Source: DASUUI01 sp964577965 (GTDB lineage: Bacteria; Gemmatimonadota; Gemmatimonadetes; Gemmatimonadales; Gemmatimonadaceae). Taken from it: a stretch of 31,327 nucleotides of DNA. Shown here piece after piece: positions 17,122-25,530 of the stretch. The notes beneath the pieces were generated by a model. That model worked only from the letters and a program-made list of their open reading frames with translations. It ran no database searches and had not been told where the DNA came from. The stretch covers positions 1-31,327 of the forward strand of contig CAZOAT010000025.1 in assembly GCA_964577965.1 (NCBI GenBank), read 5' to 3'. Numbering within the stretch: position 1 is the first letter of the stretch; every line of letters starts with the position of its first letter. The translations under genes and the position numbers were made by a program.

Positions 17122-17300
17122 GCGTGATGCAGTCATGCCCCCAATGATACGCGGAGCACATTGTGACCGCAGCGCCAGTAGTCCGCCACTGGTTCTTCCG
17201 AGCCGGGTTCGGGACAGGTATTTTCGACCCACTGAGCGCGTACAGTCGCCGACCCTCTTCCTGGTTTTTTCACCCACCCCTTCGAACGCGAGCGCTCCTC

Positions 17301-17687
17301 ATGACTCTGGACCGCCGGCAGTTCCTGCGGACGACAGTTGCTGGCGCTGTCCTGACCATCACGGGTGGAGGCTGTGCCCCCGGCGCCGACTACGATCTCA
17401 GCACGCTGGCAAGGCCCGATCTGGTGAGCCTTCTCGGACCGGAGCGGGTGAGCGAGATCGGCACGAGATATCGGCAGATGGTTCCCGCCGAAGCCAGCGT
17501 GGGCGCGCTTCGCTCTGCGATCCTGGCGGTCCGCCCCTGGAACTCGCGGCTTCCATGGACGCAGATCCCGGTGGATGAGCTGGTCCGGGAGGATTTCGCC
17601 GACGGACGTACAGTCATCATCCAGGGGTGGGTGCTCTCGGTCACTGAGGCGCGGCAGTCCGCGCTCTTCTCTCTGATCCACGGGTGA
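17301..17687 (+). CDS. Small Tat-signal protein, probable accessory subunit of the adjacent GMC oxidoreductase
   Basis: This 128-residue protein begins with a twin-arginine signal (DRRQFLRTT, residues about 4-12), followed by a hydrophobic stretch and GGGCAP, which could also be a lipobox. The rest is small and mostly helical, ending in a segment (IIQGWVLSVTEARQSALFSL) that resembles the small subunits encoded next to Tat-exported GMC-type sugar dehydrogenases. In such complexes the small subunit carries the Tat signal and co-exports the flavin subunit, which lacks its own signal; that is also the case here. The ATG at 17301 is chosen because it directly starts the Tat motif; an in-frame ATG at 17163 adds 46 unlikely residues. 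The stop is 18 nt before the GMC start. The assignment rests on context and the Tat motif. Confidence 0.75.
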   Translation: MTLDRRQFLRTTVAGAVLTITGGGCAPGADYDLSTLARPDLVSLLGPERVSEIGTRYRQMVPAEASVGALRSAILAVRPWNSRLPWTQIPVDELVREDFADGRTVIIQGWVLSVTEARQSALFSLIHG

Positions 17688-17705
17688 CGGCACCGAGCGA
17701 CGTCA

Positions 17706-19265
17706 ATGCACACTGACACGCGGACGTTGCCTGCCGGGAGTGTGCTCGAAGGTGACCTGTGCATCGTGGGTGCCGGCGCGGCCGGGATCAGCATGGCTCT
17801 GGACTGGATCGGGTCCGGGCGCACGGTTCTGCTGCTCGAGGGCGGTGGGTTCGAGTTCGAGCCCGCAATGCAGGATCTCTACCGCGGCGAAACAGTGGGT
17901 CTCCCGTACTACCCGCTCGACGCCGCACGGCTGCATTACTTCGGCGGTACCACCGGCCACTGGGCAGGATTCTGCTCGACCTACGATCCCATTGACTTCG
18001 AGAAGCGGGATTGGGTGCCGCACAGCGGCTGGCCGATCCGCCGGGAGGAACTCGACCCTTTCTACGCACGCGCGCAACGCGTACTGGAGCTGGGCCCTTA
18101 CGAGTATGAGGCGGGCGATTGGCAGCGCCGCGATGCCGCGATGCTCCCGCTGGCCCTCAACCCGCGCGCGATGTGGACCAAGATGTGGCAGTTCAGCCCG
18201 CCGACACGGTTCGGCACCCGCTACCGCGATGCCATCGTCAATGCGCGCAACGTGCACCTGTACACGCATGCCAACGTCTGCGAGGTGGAGGCGAACGAGC
18301 CCGCAACTGCGGTCAATGGACTCCGCGTGCGAACGCTTGAGGGCAGGGAATACCGCGTCCGGGCGCGCCACTACGTACTGGCCTGCTCCAGTATCCAGAA
18401 TGCCCGTCTGCTGCTCGCGTCCAACTCTCGGACGCCAGCAGGACTGGGCAACGCGCATGATCTCGTCGGCCGGTACTTCATGGAGCACCTCGAAATGCCC
18501 GGGGGTCATCTGGCACTGACAGCCAGCCATGCCGCCACCATGAAGATGTACGGGTTCGAGTTTGGGCGTACAAAAGCTCGTGGCGAGCTGGCTCTGAGCG
18601 CGGCCGTGCAGCGTGAGCGGCGCATTCTCAATGGTACGGTCTCGCTCGAACCGGGTGACATCGATCAGGTGGCGCCGAGCACGTTCCAGTGGGCGACCCC
18701 TGAAGTGGTTGCGATGTTCAGAGGTTTCGACGAGCCGGGAGAAGAGCTCCCACCGCCCCCCGGACTGCCGGAGCCGCCCGCCGCCGGGACGGCACAGCAT
18801 TTTTTTCACATTGCCACGCGGCAGGAGCAGGCGCCGAACCCGAACTCACGCATTACACTCGGCACTGAGCGCGACGCGCTGGGAATGCCGCGCGCCAGGC
18901 TCGATTGGCGACTCACCCATCTCGACCGGCGCTCCTTCAGCGCGCTGTACGATGTGATGGCCCGTGAGTTCGGGCGCAGCGGTGCAGGCCGCGTCCGAAT
19001 CCTCGACTGGGTGCTTGGTGACGAGCGCACCTGGCCTGCTTCGCTCAGTGGCGGCTGGCATCACATGGGAACGACTCGGATGCACGATGATCCGCGGCAG
19101 GGGGTCCTTGATTCGAACTGCCGGGTGCACGGGATTGGTAATCTCTACGTTGCCGGCGCATCGGCATTCCCGACGGCCGGTGCGGCCAATCCCACGCTCA
19201 CTCTGGTCGCGCTCAGCCTTCGACTATCGGACCATCTGAAGGCGGCCAGCCTCAGTTTACGGTGA
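17706..19265 (+). CDS. GMC-family FAD-dependent oxidoreductase
   Basis: This 519-residue flavoprotein belongs to the glucose-methanol-choline family, which oxidises alcohols or sugars. The N-terminal FAD-binding Rossmann motif is VGAGAAG (G22, G24, G27), with LLLEGGG at the end of the second strand. FGGTTGHWAG is the usual conserved glycine-rich segment. The C-terminal domain has the catalytic WHHMGTTRM (H452/H453) and NPTLTL (N495), the His/Asn pair of the family, with NLYVAGASAFPTAG between. No signal peptide is visible, so export could occur with the Tat-signal protein encoded 18 nt upstream. No cytochrome c partner is encoded in the window. The substrate may be a free sugar such as glucose or an amino-sugar derivative released by neighbouring hydrolases, but that is inference. 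Its stop overlaps the convergent RnfD-like gene by 14 nt. Confidence 0.93.
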   Translation: MHTDTRTLPAGSVLEGDLCIVGAGAAGISMALDWIGSGRTVLLLEGGGFEFEPAMQDLYRGETVGLPYYPLDAARLHYFGGTTGHWAGFCSTYDPIDFEKRDWVPHSGWPIRREELDPFYARAQRVLELGPYEYEAGDWQRRDAAMLPLALNPRAMWTKMWQFSPPTRFGTRYRDAIVNARNVHLYTHANVCEVEANEPATAVNGLRVRTLEGREYRVRARHYVLACSSIQNARLLLASNSRTPAGLGNAHDLVGRYFMEHLEMPGGHLALTASHAATMKMYGFEFGRTKARGELALSAAVQRERRILNGTVSLEPGDIDQVAPSTFQWATPEVVAMFRGFDEPGEELPPPPGLPEPPAAGTAQHFFHIATRQEQAPNPNSRITLGTERDALGMPRARLDWRLTHLDRRSFSALYDVMAREFGRSGAGRVRILDWVLGDERTWPASLSGGWHHMGTTRMHDDPRQGVLDSNCRVHGIGNLYVAGASAFPTAGAANPTLTLVALSLRLSDHLKAASLSLR

Positions 19266-20139
19266 CCTGAGGGGTCGCGGTGGCATGCTGACGAAGATCG
19301 AGCCACTTCGCCACGGGACCGACCAGCGCCAGCGCGAGAAATGCTGGGGCCGCGTTGAACGCTGTCGGCAGCGGCCACCCCGTGTCGGACGCGAACCGGA
19401 TCGCCGCTTCCGTCAGTGCAATCAGGACCGCTACCATGATCTGCGGCCGCCGCCCGCGCACAATGGTGCGTGGGTCGGTGACCATGAAGAAGACGAACAG
19501 CTGGTACATCGGTCCGGTGATTGGAGCGATCTCCGGCAGTACCGCCTGGCCGAGTGCCGCGGCGCGCGCGCTGTTCAGCAGCAGGAAGCTCACTACATAC
19601 GTGAGCGTGATGTGAAGCACACCGACTCGGGCCACGATGATCAGCCCGAAGACCCATATCACCAGGTTTGTCGCCAGGTCGTTGCCGAACTGGTGGCTGA
19701 GCACCGAGACGCTGTCCGCGGCGGTGAGCAGCAGGGCGCTGACCGCGAAGTTCGTCGGATTCCAGAGATGGTTGCCCCGATAGCGCAGCACATACTTGGA
19801 TGAAATCGCGAGAAATCCGCCAAGTGCGAACGGCCAGAGAGCGCCGCCCTGCGGCTTGATGAGCAGAGTCAGGCTGATGCCGCTGATATAGGCGCTCAGC
19901 AGGTTGACGACCCTGCCCCGGTCGAACCAGGAGAGCAGCGCTTCAGTGGCCGTGCAGACCGCGAGCGCGAGGACGAGGCGATTGTAGCCGCCGACCATGT
20001 GATAGCGGAGCTGCGCCGCCACGAGCACCAGCGTGATGAGAAACGCGATGAGATAGCGCGGATCGATCCCCGTCCCGCGCAGCAGCGGCGGGACGAACGC
20101 CTTCCGTTCCACGACAGCCGCCGGTGTCGCTCCGCTCAT
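19252..20139 (-). CDS. RnfD/NqrB-like integral membrane protein (orphan)
   Basis: This 295-residue protein with roughly eight to ten hydrophobic segments resembles the NqrB/RnfD/RnfE family (Pfam PF03116). The best landmarks are RGNHLWNPTNF, comparable to the conserved NP segment, and FMVTDPRTI, comparable to the TDP segment of RnfD. Between them I find no S/T-G-A-T sequence, the site where RnfD and NqrB carry covalent FMN, so it may not be flavinylated. No other rnf or nqr gene is nearby. The ATG at 20139 lies 4 nt after the stop of the upstream CRTAC1 gene, so it is the last gene of a three-gene operon. Whether it conducts electrons, ions, or only anchors the FG-GAP partners is unknown. A family-level name is as far as the sequence allows. 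Confidence 0.78.
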   Translation of the reverse strand: MSGATPAAVVERKAFVPPLLRGTGIDPRYLIAFLITLVLVAAQLRYHMVGGYNRLVLALAVCTATEALLSWFDRGRVVNLLSAYISGISLTLLIKPQGGALWPFALGGFLAISSKYVLRYRGNHLWNPTNFAVSALLLTAADSVSVLSHQFGNDLATNLVIWVFGLIIVARVGVLHITLTYVVSFLLLNSARAAALGQAVLPEIAPITGPMYQLFVFFMVTDPRTIVRGRRPQIMVAVLIALTEAAIRFASDTGWPLPTAFNAAPAFLALALVGPVAKWLDLRQHATATPQVTVN

Positions 20140-20143
20140 GGCG

Positions 20144-21904
20144 TCAGCGCTCAGGCTCCGTGACGGTGACGAGGCGATCGATCGCCGGGCGCTGCAGGAC
20201 CTGCCGGATCCCCGACGGCCAGTGGATGACGACGCGGTCAACCCACTCCCGTCGGCCCAGTCCGAAGTGAAGCCTCCGGTCGTTCTGGCTGGCGAATCCC
20301 GATCCTCCATCGACGATGCGCCGCTGCGTGAGACCAGCCGCCTCGAGAACAACTTCAGCCCCGATCGCGCTGCGATTGCTGCGCGTGCCGGCGAGCCTGA
20401 AACCGATCCAGTGGTTGGTGCTGTCAGGACGGTTGCGATACAACACCGCCGGCTGGTTCTGGTTGGCGACAATCACGTCAACGGCACCGCGGTTCGAAAG
20501 GTCGGCAAGCGCCACTGCGCGGCCGTCGTACACGTCGGTCACGCCGGCCCGCTGCGCTATATCCACCCACCCCGCGACGCCGCGACTCAGGTACACCCGC
20601 GAGCGCTGGTACCCGGACAGGCTCGCGTCCCCGAATGGAGGCCAGATCGCGGCGTCCTCGAAGAATCGACCGTGGGCGCCCGCCACCTTCGACATCGAGT
20701 ACCAGTAGTTCTTCCGGCGATCCGCCGAGATGAACCCGTTGGCGACGAACAGCTCGTTGGCGCCGTCATTGTTGAAATCGCCGAACTGCGCGCCCCATGC
20801 CCAGCCCGCGTCGGCGATCTCGCCGTCAGCGACGTTGCGGAAGCGGCCCGCCTCGGGCATCTGGTTGAGACGCAGATTGTTGTTCTGAAACAGGTAGCCG
20901 CGCTCGGAGATGTTGGTGACAAACGCGTCCAGCCGGCCGCGATTGAATGCATCGCCCAGCGTGACCGACATCCCGCTCTTCGATTCGCTCTCGAGGCCGG
21001 CGGTGGTCAGCACGAACCGCCGCCCCCGATCGTTCAGATACAGCTCTTCCGGACCATAGTCATTCGCGAGGTAGATGTCCGGCCAGCCATCCCCGTTGAA
21101 ATCCGCCGCGGCAGCGGCCAGCGACCACCGCGTGCTGCCGACGCCAGTCCTGTCTGTCACGTCCTCGAATGTGCCGTCGCCCCGATTGCGGAAGAGCAGG
21201 TTCTTCCCACCGTTGGTGGCGAACTCGAAGCTGTTGTGCATGATCTTCGTCGTCCCGACATGCCACAGGTCCACGTCCCGGAAATACGCAGTGACATAGA
21301 TGTCGAGCAGGCCATCGCGGTCGTAATCGAGCCAGATCGCGCCGTTGCTGTTTACCCAGCGACGCAGGCCGGCGCGGGTGGTGACATCCTCGAAGCGGCG
21401 GCCATCGACATTTCTGAACAGCGCCAGATAACCGTAGCGGTACACCAGAACGTCCTCGCGTCCGTCGTTGTCGAAGTCGCCCCACACTGCTCCCATCGAC
21501 ACTCCCTCGCCGGGCCGGTTGAGATCCGCCAGCCCTGCGCGCGCGGCGGCATCCTCGAACGTGCCATCGCCGCGATTGCGGTAGAGTGCGTTCGGCTCAC
21601 CGAAGCGACTGTTGGTGAAGTACAGATCGGGCCAGCCGTCGTTATCGAAATCGGCAACGGACACGGATGCTCCCAGTGCGGCGATATGCGGCTCGATGCC
21701 TGCGAGCTTCGGATCGAGGGTGGGCCTGCGGTGAAGAAAGTGAATGCCGGCAGCTGCAGTCTCGTCACGGAGAACGAACCCCGGGCGCGCAGCGTCCGCG
21801 GCCGCCTGATCCGGCCCGCTGTTGAGCCGCATCGCGAGCAGCAGAGCTGCGAAAAAGGGGACGGCCATGATTGCGTGGCGAAAGCGTGGGCGGTCCCTGA
21901 TCAC
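20144..21904 (-). CDS. CRTAC1/ASPIC-UnbV FG-GAP repeat protein
   Basis: This 586-residue exported protein has a hydrophobic N-terminal segment (AVPFFAALLLAM, about 14-25) serving as signal or anchor. It is followed by FG-GAP repeats (about 70-480) with Ca-loop motifs DFDNDGWPD, DFDNDGRED, DYDRDGLLD and DFNGDGWPD. The C-terminal ASPIC/UnbV domain is at about 520-580 (SAIGAEVVLEAAGLTQRRI, RRLHFGLGRREWVDRVVIHW). The start is a GTG at 21904-21902 that overlaps the TGA of the upstream gene as GTGA, strong evidence for translational coupling. The stop is 4 nt before the RnfD-like gene. The UnbV domain is named for bacterial relatives of human CRTAC1; the biochemical role is unknown. The operon setting suggests it works with the TPR-containing paralogue and the membrane protein. 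Confidence 0.92.
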   Translation of the reverse strand: MIRDRPRFRHAIMAVPFFAALLLAMRLNSGPDQAAADAARPGFVLRDETAAAGIHFLHRRPTLDPKLAGIEPHIAALGASVSVADFDNDGWPDLYFTNSRFGEPNALYRNRGDGTFEDAAARAGLADLNRPGEGVSMGAVWGDFDNDGREDVLVYRYGYLALFRNVDGRRFEDVTTRAGLRRWVNSNGAIWLDYDRDGLLDIYVTAYFRDVDLWHVGTTKIMHNSFEFATNGGKNLLFRNRGDGTFEDVTDRTGVGSTRWSLAAAAADFNGDGWPDIYLANDYGPEELYLNDRGRRFVLTTAGLESESKSGMSVTLGDAFNRGRLDAFVTNISERGYLFQNNNLRLNQMPEAGRFRNVADGEIADAGWAWGAQFGDFNNDGANELFVANGFISADRRKNYWYSMSKVAGAHGRFFEDAAIWPPFGDASLSGYQRSRVYLSRGVAGWVDIAQRAGVTDVYDGRAVALADLSNRGAVDVIVANQNQPAVLYRNRPDSTNHWIGFRLAGTRSNRSAIGAEVVLEAAGLTQRRIVDGGSGFASQNDRRLHFGLGRREWVDRVVIHWPSGIRQVLQRPAIDRLVTVTEPER

Positions 21905-24900
21905 GGCTGCGATGCGCTCCGCTTCACGATACGCGTGTTGTAGGCGCGCAGGTAGCTTTGGCGCGCCGCGTCAGTCGGATAAGCCTCCCCGGGTCCATAG
22001 GGGTATTCCTGCACTCCATGGAATGGAAGAGGATCGACCGTGGTGCCTGACGCTGTATTGAGATCGGAGTCCTTGATCCATCCGTCGGTGTACAGCAGGA
22101 AGTCCCGCTTCCAGCCTGGCGGCAGTGAGTTTGCGGAGCTCGCATCGAACTCAATGGTTGTTTCATCTCCCGGACCCATTATGACGTACATGTCGTCAGC
22201 CTTCTGGAGCAGCGGCAGCACGTCACCGTAGCGGGTGAAGGCACCCTCGATCGGTCGCCAGGGCGACTCACTGAACACGTCGTCGTAGGCAAACCAGTAC
22301 GGCCCATAGCGTCCACCCTTCCGATACATGCGGGAGAAGCCACGGAAATGAAGGTCTGCTGCCGTTGGCGTGAGCGTCGTGACATTCACAGGGCTGCTGG
22401 CCGGCGCCCGTCCGACGAACGCCTCGTCCCAGTAGATCTGCATGTTCGTGCGGACGCGCACGTGACGATCCGCGGTCGGAAACATTCCGGCGAGATCCAC
22501 CACAATCGTCTTGTCCTTGCCGGAGGGGAACCCGATGTCCGCGATCGCGGTCTGCCACCGTCCGTTGGCGTCTCGCACCTCGAGAGAAGGAGAGGCCAGC
22601 TTGATCGCCGACTGCTGTGAAAGCGCGACATTGATGCTCGCGTCAGTCGGATAGATCCAGCCGCGCAGGAAGAGAAACGTCCCGGGCTGCCCCGCGGGGT
22701 CGCCGAGATTCAGGACGAGGTCGTGCGGCTGGACCACTCCCTGATACTGCAGCGGCGTGAGATTGGAGACGTACACGTCGTCGCTGGCCCGCAATTCCGG
22801 CAGGATGTCGTTGCCGCGTCCATCAGTTGCCGAAAGCGGCGCGTAGCGTTGCGCGACCTGGAAGAGCCTGAGACTCACCGGTCCAGGCGGGACAAAGCGC
22901 TCGTCAACGAACACGTCCACCGAATCCGGATGGTCGATGGCGATCAGCTTGACCTCATCGGCGTACGCGGTCTCCCAGAGCTCTTCGGTGAACTGGAGGA
23001 CGTATTTCCCGTCGCGCGGCTGGAGCGCTTCCCCGGGTATGCGCACGTATTCCTGCGACGCCCCCGCGGGAGCAAACGCGTTGGTGCCGCCTCCTCCCAT
23101 GAGTCCGAGGGGCATTCCCAGGGCGCTCCGCCACATCGCGTCGGTCACGAAGCGGAAGCGCTTCCCGTCCCACGTATAGACAAACGCGCACGATCCCTTG
23201 AGCATCTCGAGCTCAACGACGTCCTGGTCAGACCCCGGCAGGTACACCGTCTGCGGCACTCCGTTGGGCCACTCCACGCGCAGCACGTCGGCCTTGAGGT
23301 GCGGTCCGAGACCGAAGTGTGTCTCGCGCCCGGTTACGACCCGGGTCTGGTAGATCTCACCCGCTCGGAGCTCGAGCCGGGCTCCGATACCATGCGCATT
23401 GTTCTTCCCGCTTCCGGTACGCAGAGCCTTGAGCTCCACTTTCACGGCCAGGTTGCTGTTCCCCAGGTCGTTGCGCAGCAGCCGTGGTGCTCCCGAGCCG
23501 TCGATGAGCAGGAGATCCTGGTCTCCATCGTTATCGACGTCCGAGACCACGACTGCTGACGCACCGCCTGTCCGTACCGGGCCGGGAAGCAGAGTCGACC
23601 GGTCGAGAAACCTCCCCGTGCCGTCATTGCGGAAAAGAAACACACCCGGCGAATCGATGGTGCGCCCGGTGGGCGTGCCGACGACCACCAGGTCGAGCCA
23701 GCCGTCATTGTCGTAGTCCACAAACGTCGCCGCCAGTCCGACGGCGGAGCGCAGTGGGCGCATAGCGGCGGTCGAGCGGCCATCGCGCCTGAAAGTGCCG
23801 TCGCCGTTGTTGAGCCAGAGACTCGGCTCGCCGCCACCGCTGCTCGCGACGAAGAGATCGATGCGGCCGTCGTTGTTGTAGTCGCCCGCCGCCGCTGCGC
23901 CCGAGCCACCACTGCTCGCCAGTCCACTGGACGCAGTCGCGTCCGTGAAGCGCCGGGTGTCTTCGTTACGAAAGAGAACATCGCTGCCGCGCTCACTTGT
24001 GGTGAAGACGTCGATTCGCCCGTCACCGTCGAAGTCTGCAACGACGGCGTCGCGCGCGCCGTCGAGGCCGGCTAAGCCGAAGCCTGTCGTTGCCTCAGTG
24101 AAGGTCCCATCGAGGTTGTTGCGGTATACGGTCAGTCCCCTCCCCCCCGCGCCCAGAAGGACCAGGTCGAGATCCCCATCATGATCCAGATCAGCAAAAA
24201 GCGCCTTGTGCGCTCCTTTCACGTCAGCGATTCCGGCTTTCGCCGTCACGTCCACAAATGTCCCGTTACCACTGTTCCGGAACAGGTAACCACGTCGCTC
24301 TCCACCGATGACGAAAAGGTCCAGCCAGCCATCGTTGTCATAGTCAGCGAAGGTGGCGTAGGCTGCTCCCTGCGGGAGGGAGATGCCCGAGCGCTCCGTG
24401 ACATCGGCGACGAACCCGCCTTGCACCCGATAGAGGTGCACAAGAGATCTTTGGAGCACGGACGACCACGTCGAGACGAAGAGGTCATCCGTGCCGTCGC
24501 CGTCGACATCACCAGCGGCGAGGGCAGCCGGTCGGTCCAGCGATTCAGGCCCGATGACAGTCCCGCTGCGGGTTTCCCCGCTTGCGAATCCCGCCTCGTC
24601 CGTCGCATCGACAAATCTTGCCAGCTCGACTGTTGCCTGCTCTCGCACTCCGCTCAGGGAGACGAACGACTGCGGCGCGAATGTAAGGACTGCACGTCCA
24701 GGGATCGGACCTTCGACCCATTTCACGTCCTCGAGCGCCGCCTGGTACTGCGGCGTGACCTCCATCAGGCTGGCGAAACGGGTGAGCGTCGTCCGCGCCT
24801 TCTCGAGCTCTCCTGCACGGAGGAGCTGAATCGAGCTGTCGAGATCCGTCCTGGCCTCGATGGGAGGCTCGGGTGGTATCCGCCGTACTTCCTCGAGGTG

Positions 24901-25515
24901 CCTGATGACACTGTCAGCATCGCCCCGCTGCGCGAGCGCGTGCACGAGCTTCAGTCTGACGGCGAGATTCGCTGGCGCGATCGCGAGTACCTCCCTCAGC
25001 AGATCCTCGTACCTGAGCGCCGAAGCACTCTCGGCGTTCTGGGTTTCGAGTTCGGCGAGCGCGTACAGCACACGCACGTCGGCCGTGCTGCGGTCGCGCA
25101 AGCCCTCGAGCGTCGCGCGGGCTTCCGAGGGGCGCCCGGTAAGCGAGTACAGCCGCGCGAGTGCGAGTCCCACCTCGGTACCAGCCCTGTCCAGGTCGCG
25201 GGCGCGCAGCAATTGCTTTTCTGCGTCGGCGTAACGGCCGGCCTGCAGGTAGGTGAGCCCGAGGCTCGCGTAGCCGAAAGGATCGCGGGGCGCGAGCCTG
25301 GTGAGTTTGCTGAACTCGGCTTCAGCCTCCGGCAATTCGTTTCGCTGGAGATGACTGAGTCCAAGCATTCGTGCGGTGTAGAGCTCCTCGACTGGCGCTG
25401 GCTCCGGCTGGCAGGCAGCTCCGGCAACCAACATGGCTCCGAGCATAACAGTCGCGGCCCGTCTGGCCAGCGGGGCCTTTCGCGCCTCATCATGCTGACC
25501 GTTAAGTGGTGCCAT
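21901..25515 (-). CDS. TPR-FG-GAP-UnbV lipoprotein with large uncharacterised C-terminal region
   Basis: This 1204-residue predicted lipoprotein (signal ending AGAAC, C35) has four parts. TPR-like helical repeats span about 40-250 (DPFGYASLGLTYLQAGRYAD and similar). FG-GAP repeats cover about 325-680, with DVDGDGTDD, DYDNDGWLD, DLDHDGDLD, DFDGDGRID, DYNNDGRID and DVDNDGDQD. An ASPIC/UnbV domain lies at about 690-765 (THFGLGPHLKADVLRVEW). The last 430 residues (about 773-1204) begin with GSCAFVYTWDGKRFRFVTD and contain many Trp/Tyr residues, and I cannot place them in a named domain. The ATG at 25515 is chosen because it begins a plausible lipoprotein signal; an ATG at 25668 would add 51 residues unlike a signal. 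No ribosome binding site is evident; a 14-bp palindrome lies there instead. It is the first gene of the operon with the CRTAC1 and RnfD-like genes. Confidence 0.9.
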   Translation of the reverse strand: MAPLNGQHDEARKAPLARRAATVMLGAMLVAGAACQPEPAPVEELYTARMLGLSHLQRNELPEAEAEFSKLTRLAPRDPFGYASLGLTYLQAGRYADAEKQLLRARDLDRAGTEVGLALARLYSLTGRPSEARATLEGLRDRSTADVRVLYALAELETQNAESASALRYEDLLREVLAIAPANLAVRLKLVHALAQRGDADSVIRHLEEVRRIPPEPPIEARTDLDSSIQLLRAGELEKARTTLTRFASLMEVTPQYQAALEDVKWVEGPIPGRAVLTFAPQSFVSLSGVREQATVELARFVDATDEAGFASGETRSGTVIGPESLDRPAALAAGDVDGDGTDDLFVSTWSSVLQRSLVHLYRVQGGFVADVTERSGISLPQGAAYATFADYDNDGWLDLFVIGGERRGYLFRNSGNGTFVDVTAKAGIADVKGAHKALFADLDHDGDLDLVLLGAGGRGLTVYRNNLDGTFTEATTGFGLAGLDGARDAVVADFDGDGRIDVFTTSERGSDVLFRNEDTRRFTDATASSGLASSGGSGAAAAGDYNNDGRIDLFVASSGGGEPSLWLNNGDGTFRRDGRSTAAMRPLRSAVGLAATFVDYDNDGWLDLVVVGTPTGRTIDSPGVFLFRNDGTGRFLDRSTLLPGPVRTGGASAVVVSDVDNDGDQDLLLIDGSGAPRLLRNDLGNSNLAVKVELKALRTGSGKNNAHGIGARLELRAGEIYQTRVVTGRETHFGLGPHLKADVLRVEWPNGVPQTVYLPGSDQDVVELEMLKGSCAFVYTWDGKRFRFVTDAMWRSALGMPLGLMGGGGTNAFAPAGASQEYVRIPGEALQPRDGKYVLQFTEELWETAYADEVKLIAIDHPDSVDVFVDERFVPPGPVSLRLFQVAQRYAPLSATDGRGNDILPELRASDDVYVSNLTPLQYQGVVQPHDLVLNLGDPAGQPGTFLFLRGWIYPTDASINVALSQQSAIKLASPSLEVRDANGRWQTAIADIGFPSGKDKTIVVDLAGMFPTADRHVRVRTNMQIYWDEAFVGRAPASSPVNVTTLTPTAADLHFRGFSRMYRKGGRYGPYWFAYDDVFSESPWRPIEGAFTRYGDVLPLLQKADDMYVIMGPGDETTIEFDASSANSLPPGWKRDFLLYTDGWIKDSDLNTASGTTVDPLPFHGVQEYPYGPGEAYPTDAARQSYLRAYNTRIVKRSASQP

Positions 25516-25516
25516 A

Positions 25517-25530
25517 TTCTCGTACGAGAA
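25517..25530. promoter_or_regulatory. 14-bp perfect palindrome TTCTCGTACGAGAA abutting a start codon
   Basis: The palindrome ends one base before the ATG at 25515-25513 of the TPR-FG-GAP gene, where a ribosome binding site would be expected. It may be a protein-binding operator or an mRNA element over the start. A 14-bp palindrome is expected about twice by chance in a sequence this long, so only its position makes it notable. Confidence 0.35.

Noticed and set aside
20122..20136. SGAT at the extreme N-terminus of the RnfD-like protein, resembling the FMN attachment motif
   Set aside because: In RnfD and NqrB the motif lies in a loop between later membrane segments, not at residues 2-5; this is probably coincidence.
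20138..21943. Long plus-strand open frame (about 600 codons) opposite a CRTAC1 gene
   Set aside because: It mirrors the FG-GAP repeats of the minus-strand gene, has no recognisable domain, signal or ribosome binding site, and long antisense frames are expected at high GC.
13682..25515. Many near-identical short DNA stretches in the three FG-GAP genes, suggestive of a repeat array
   Set aside because: They encode the recurring Ca-loop motif D-x-D/N-x-D-G-x-x-D and are irregularly spaced; this is protein-level repetition, not CRISPR or satellite DNA.
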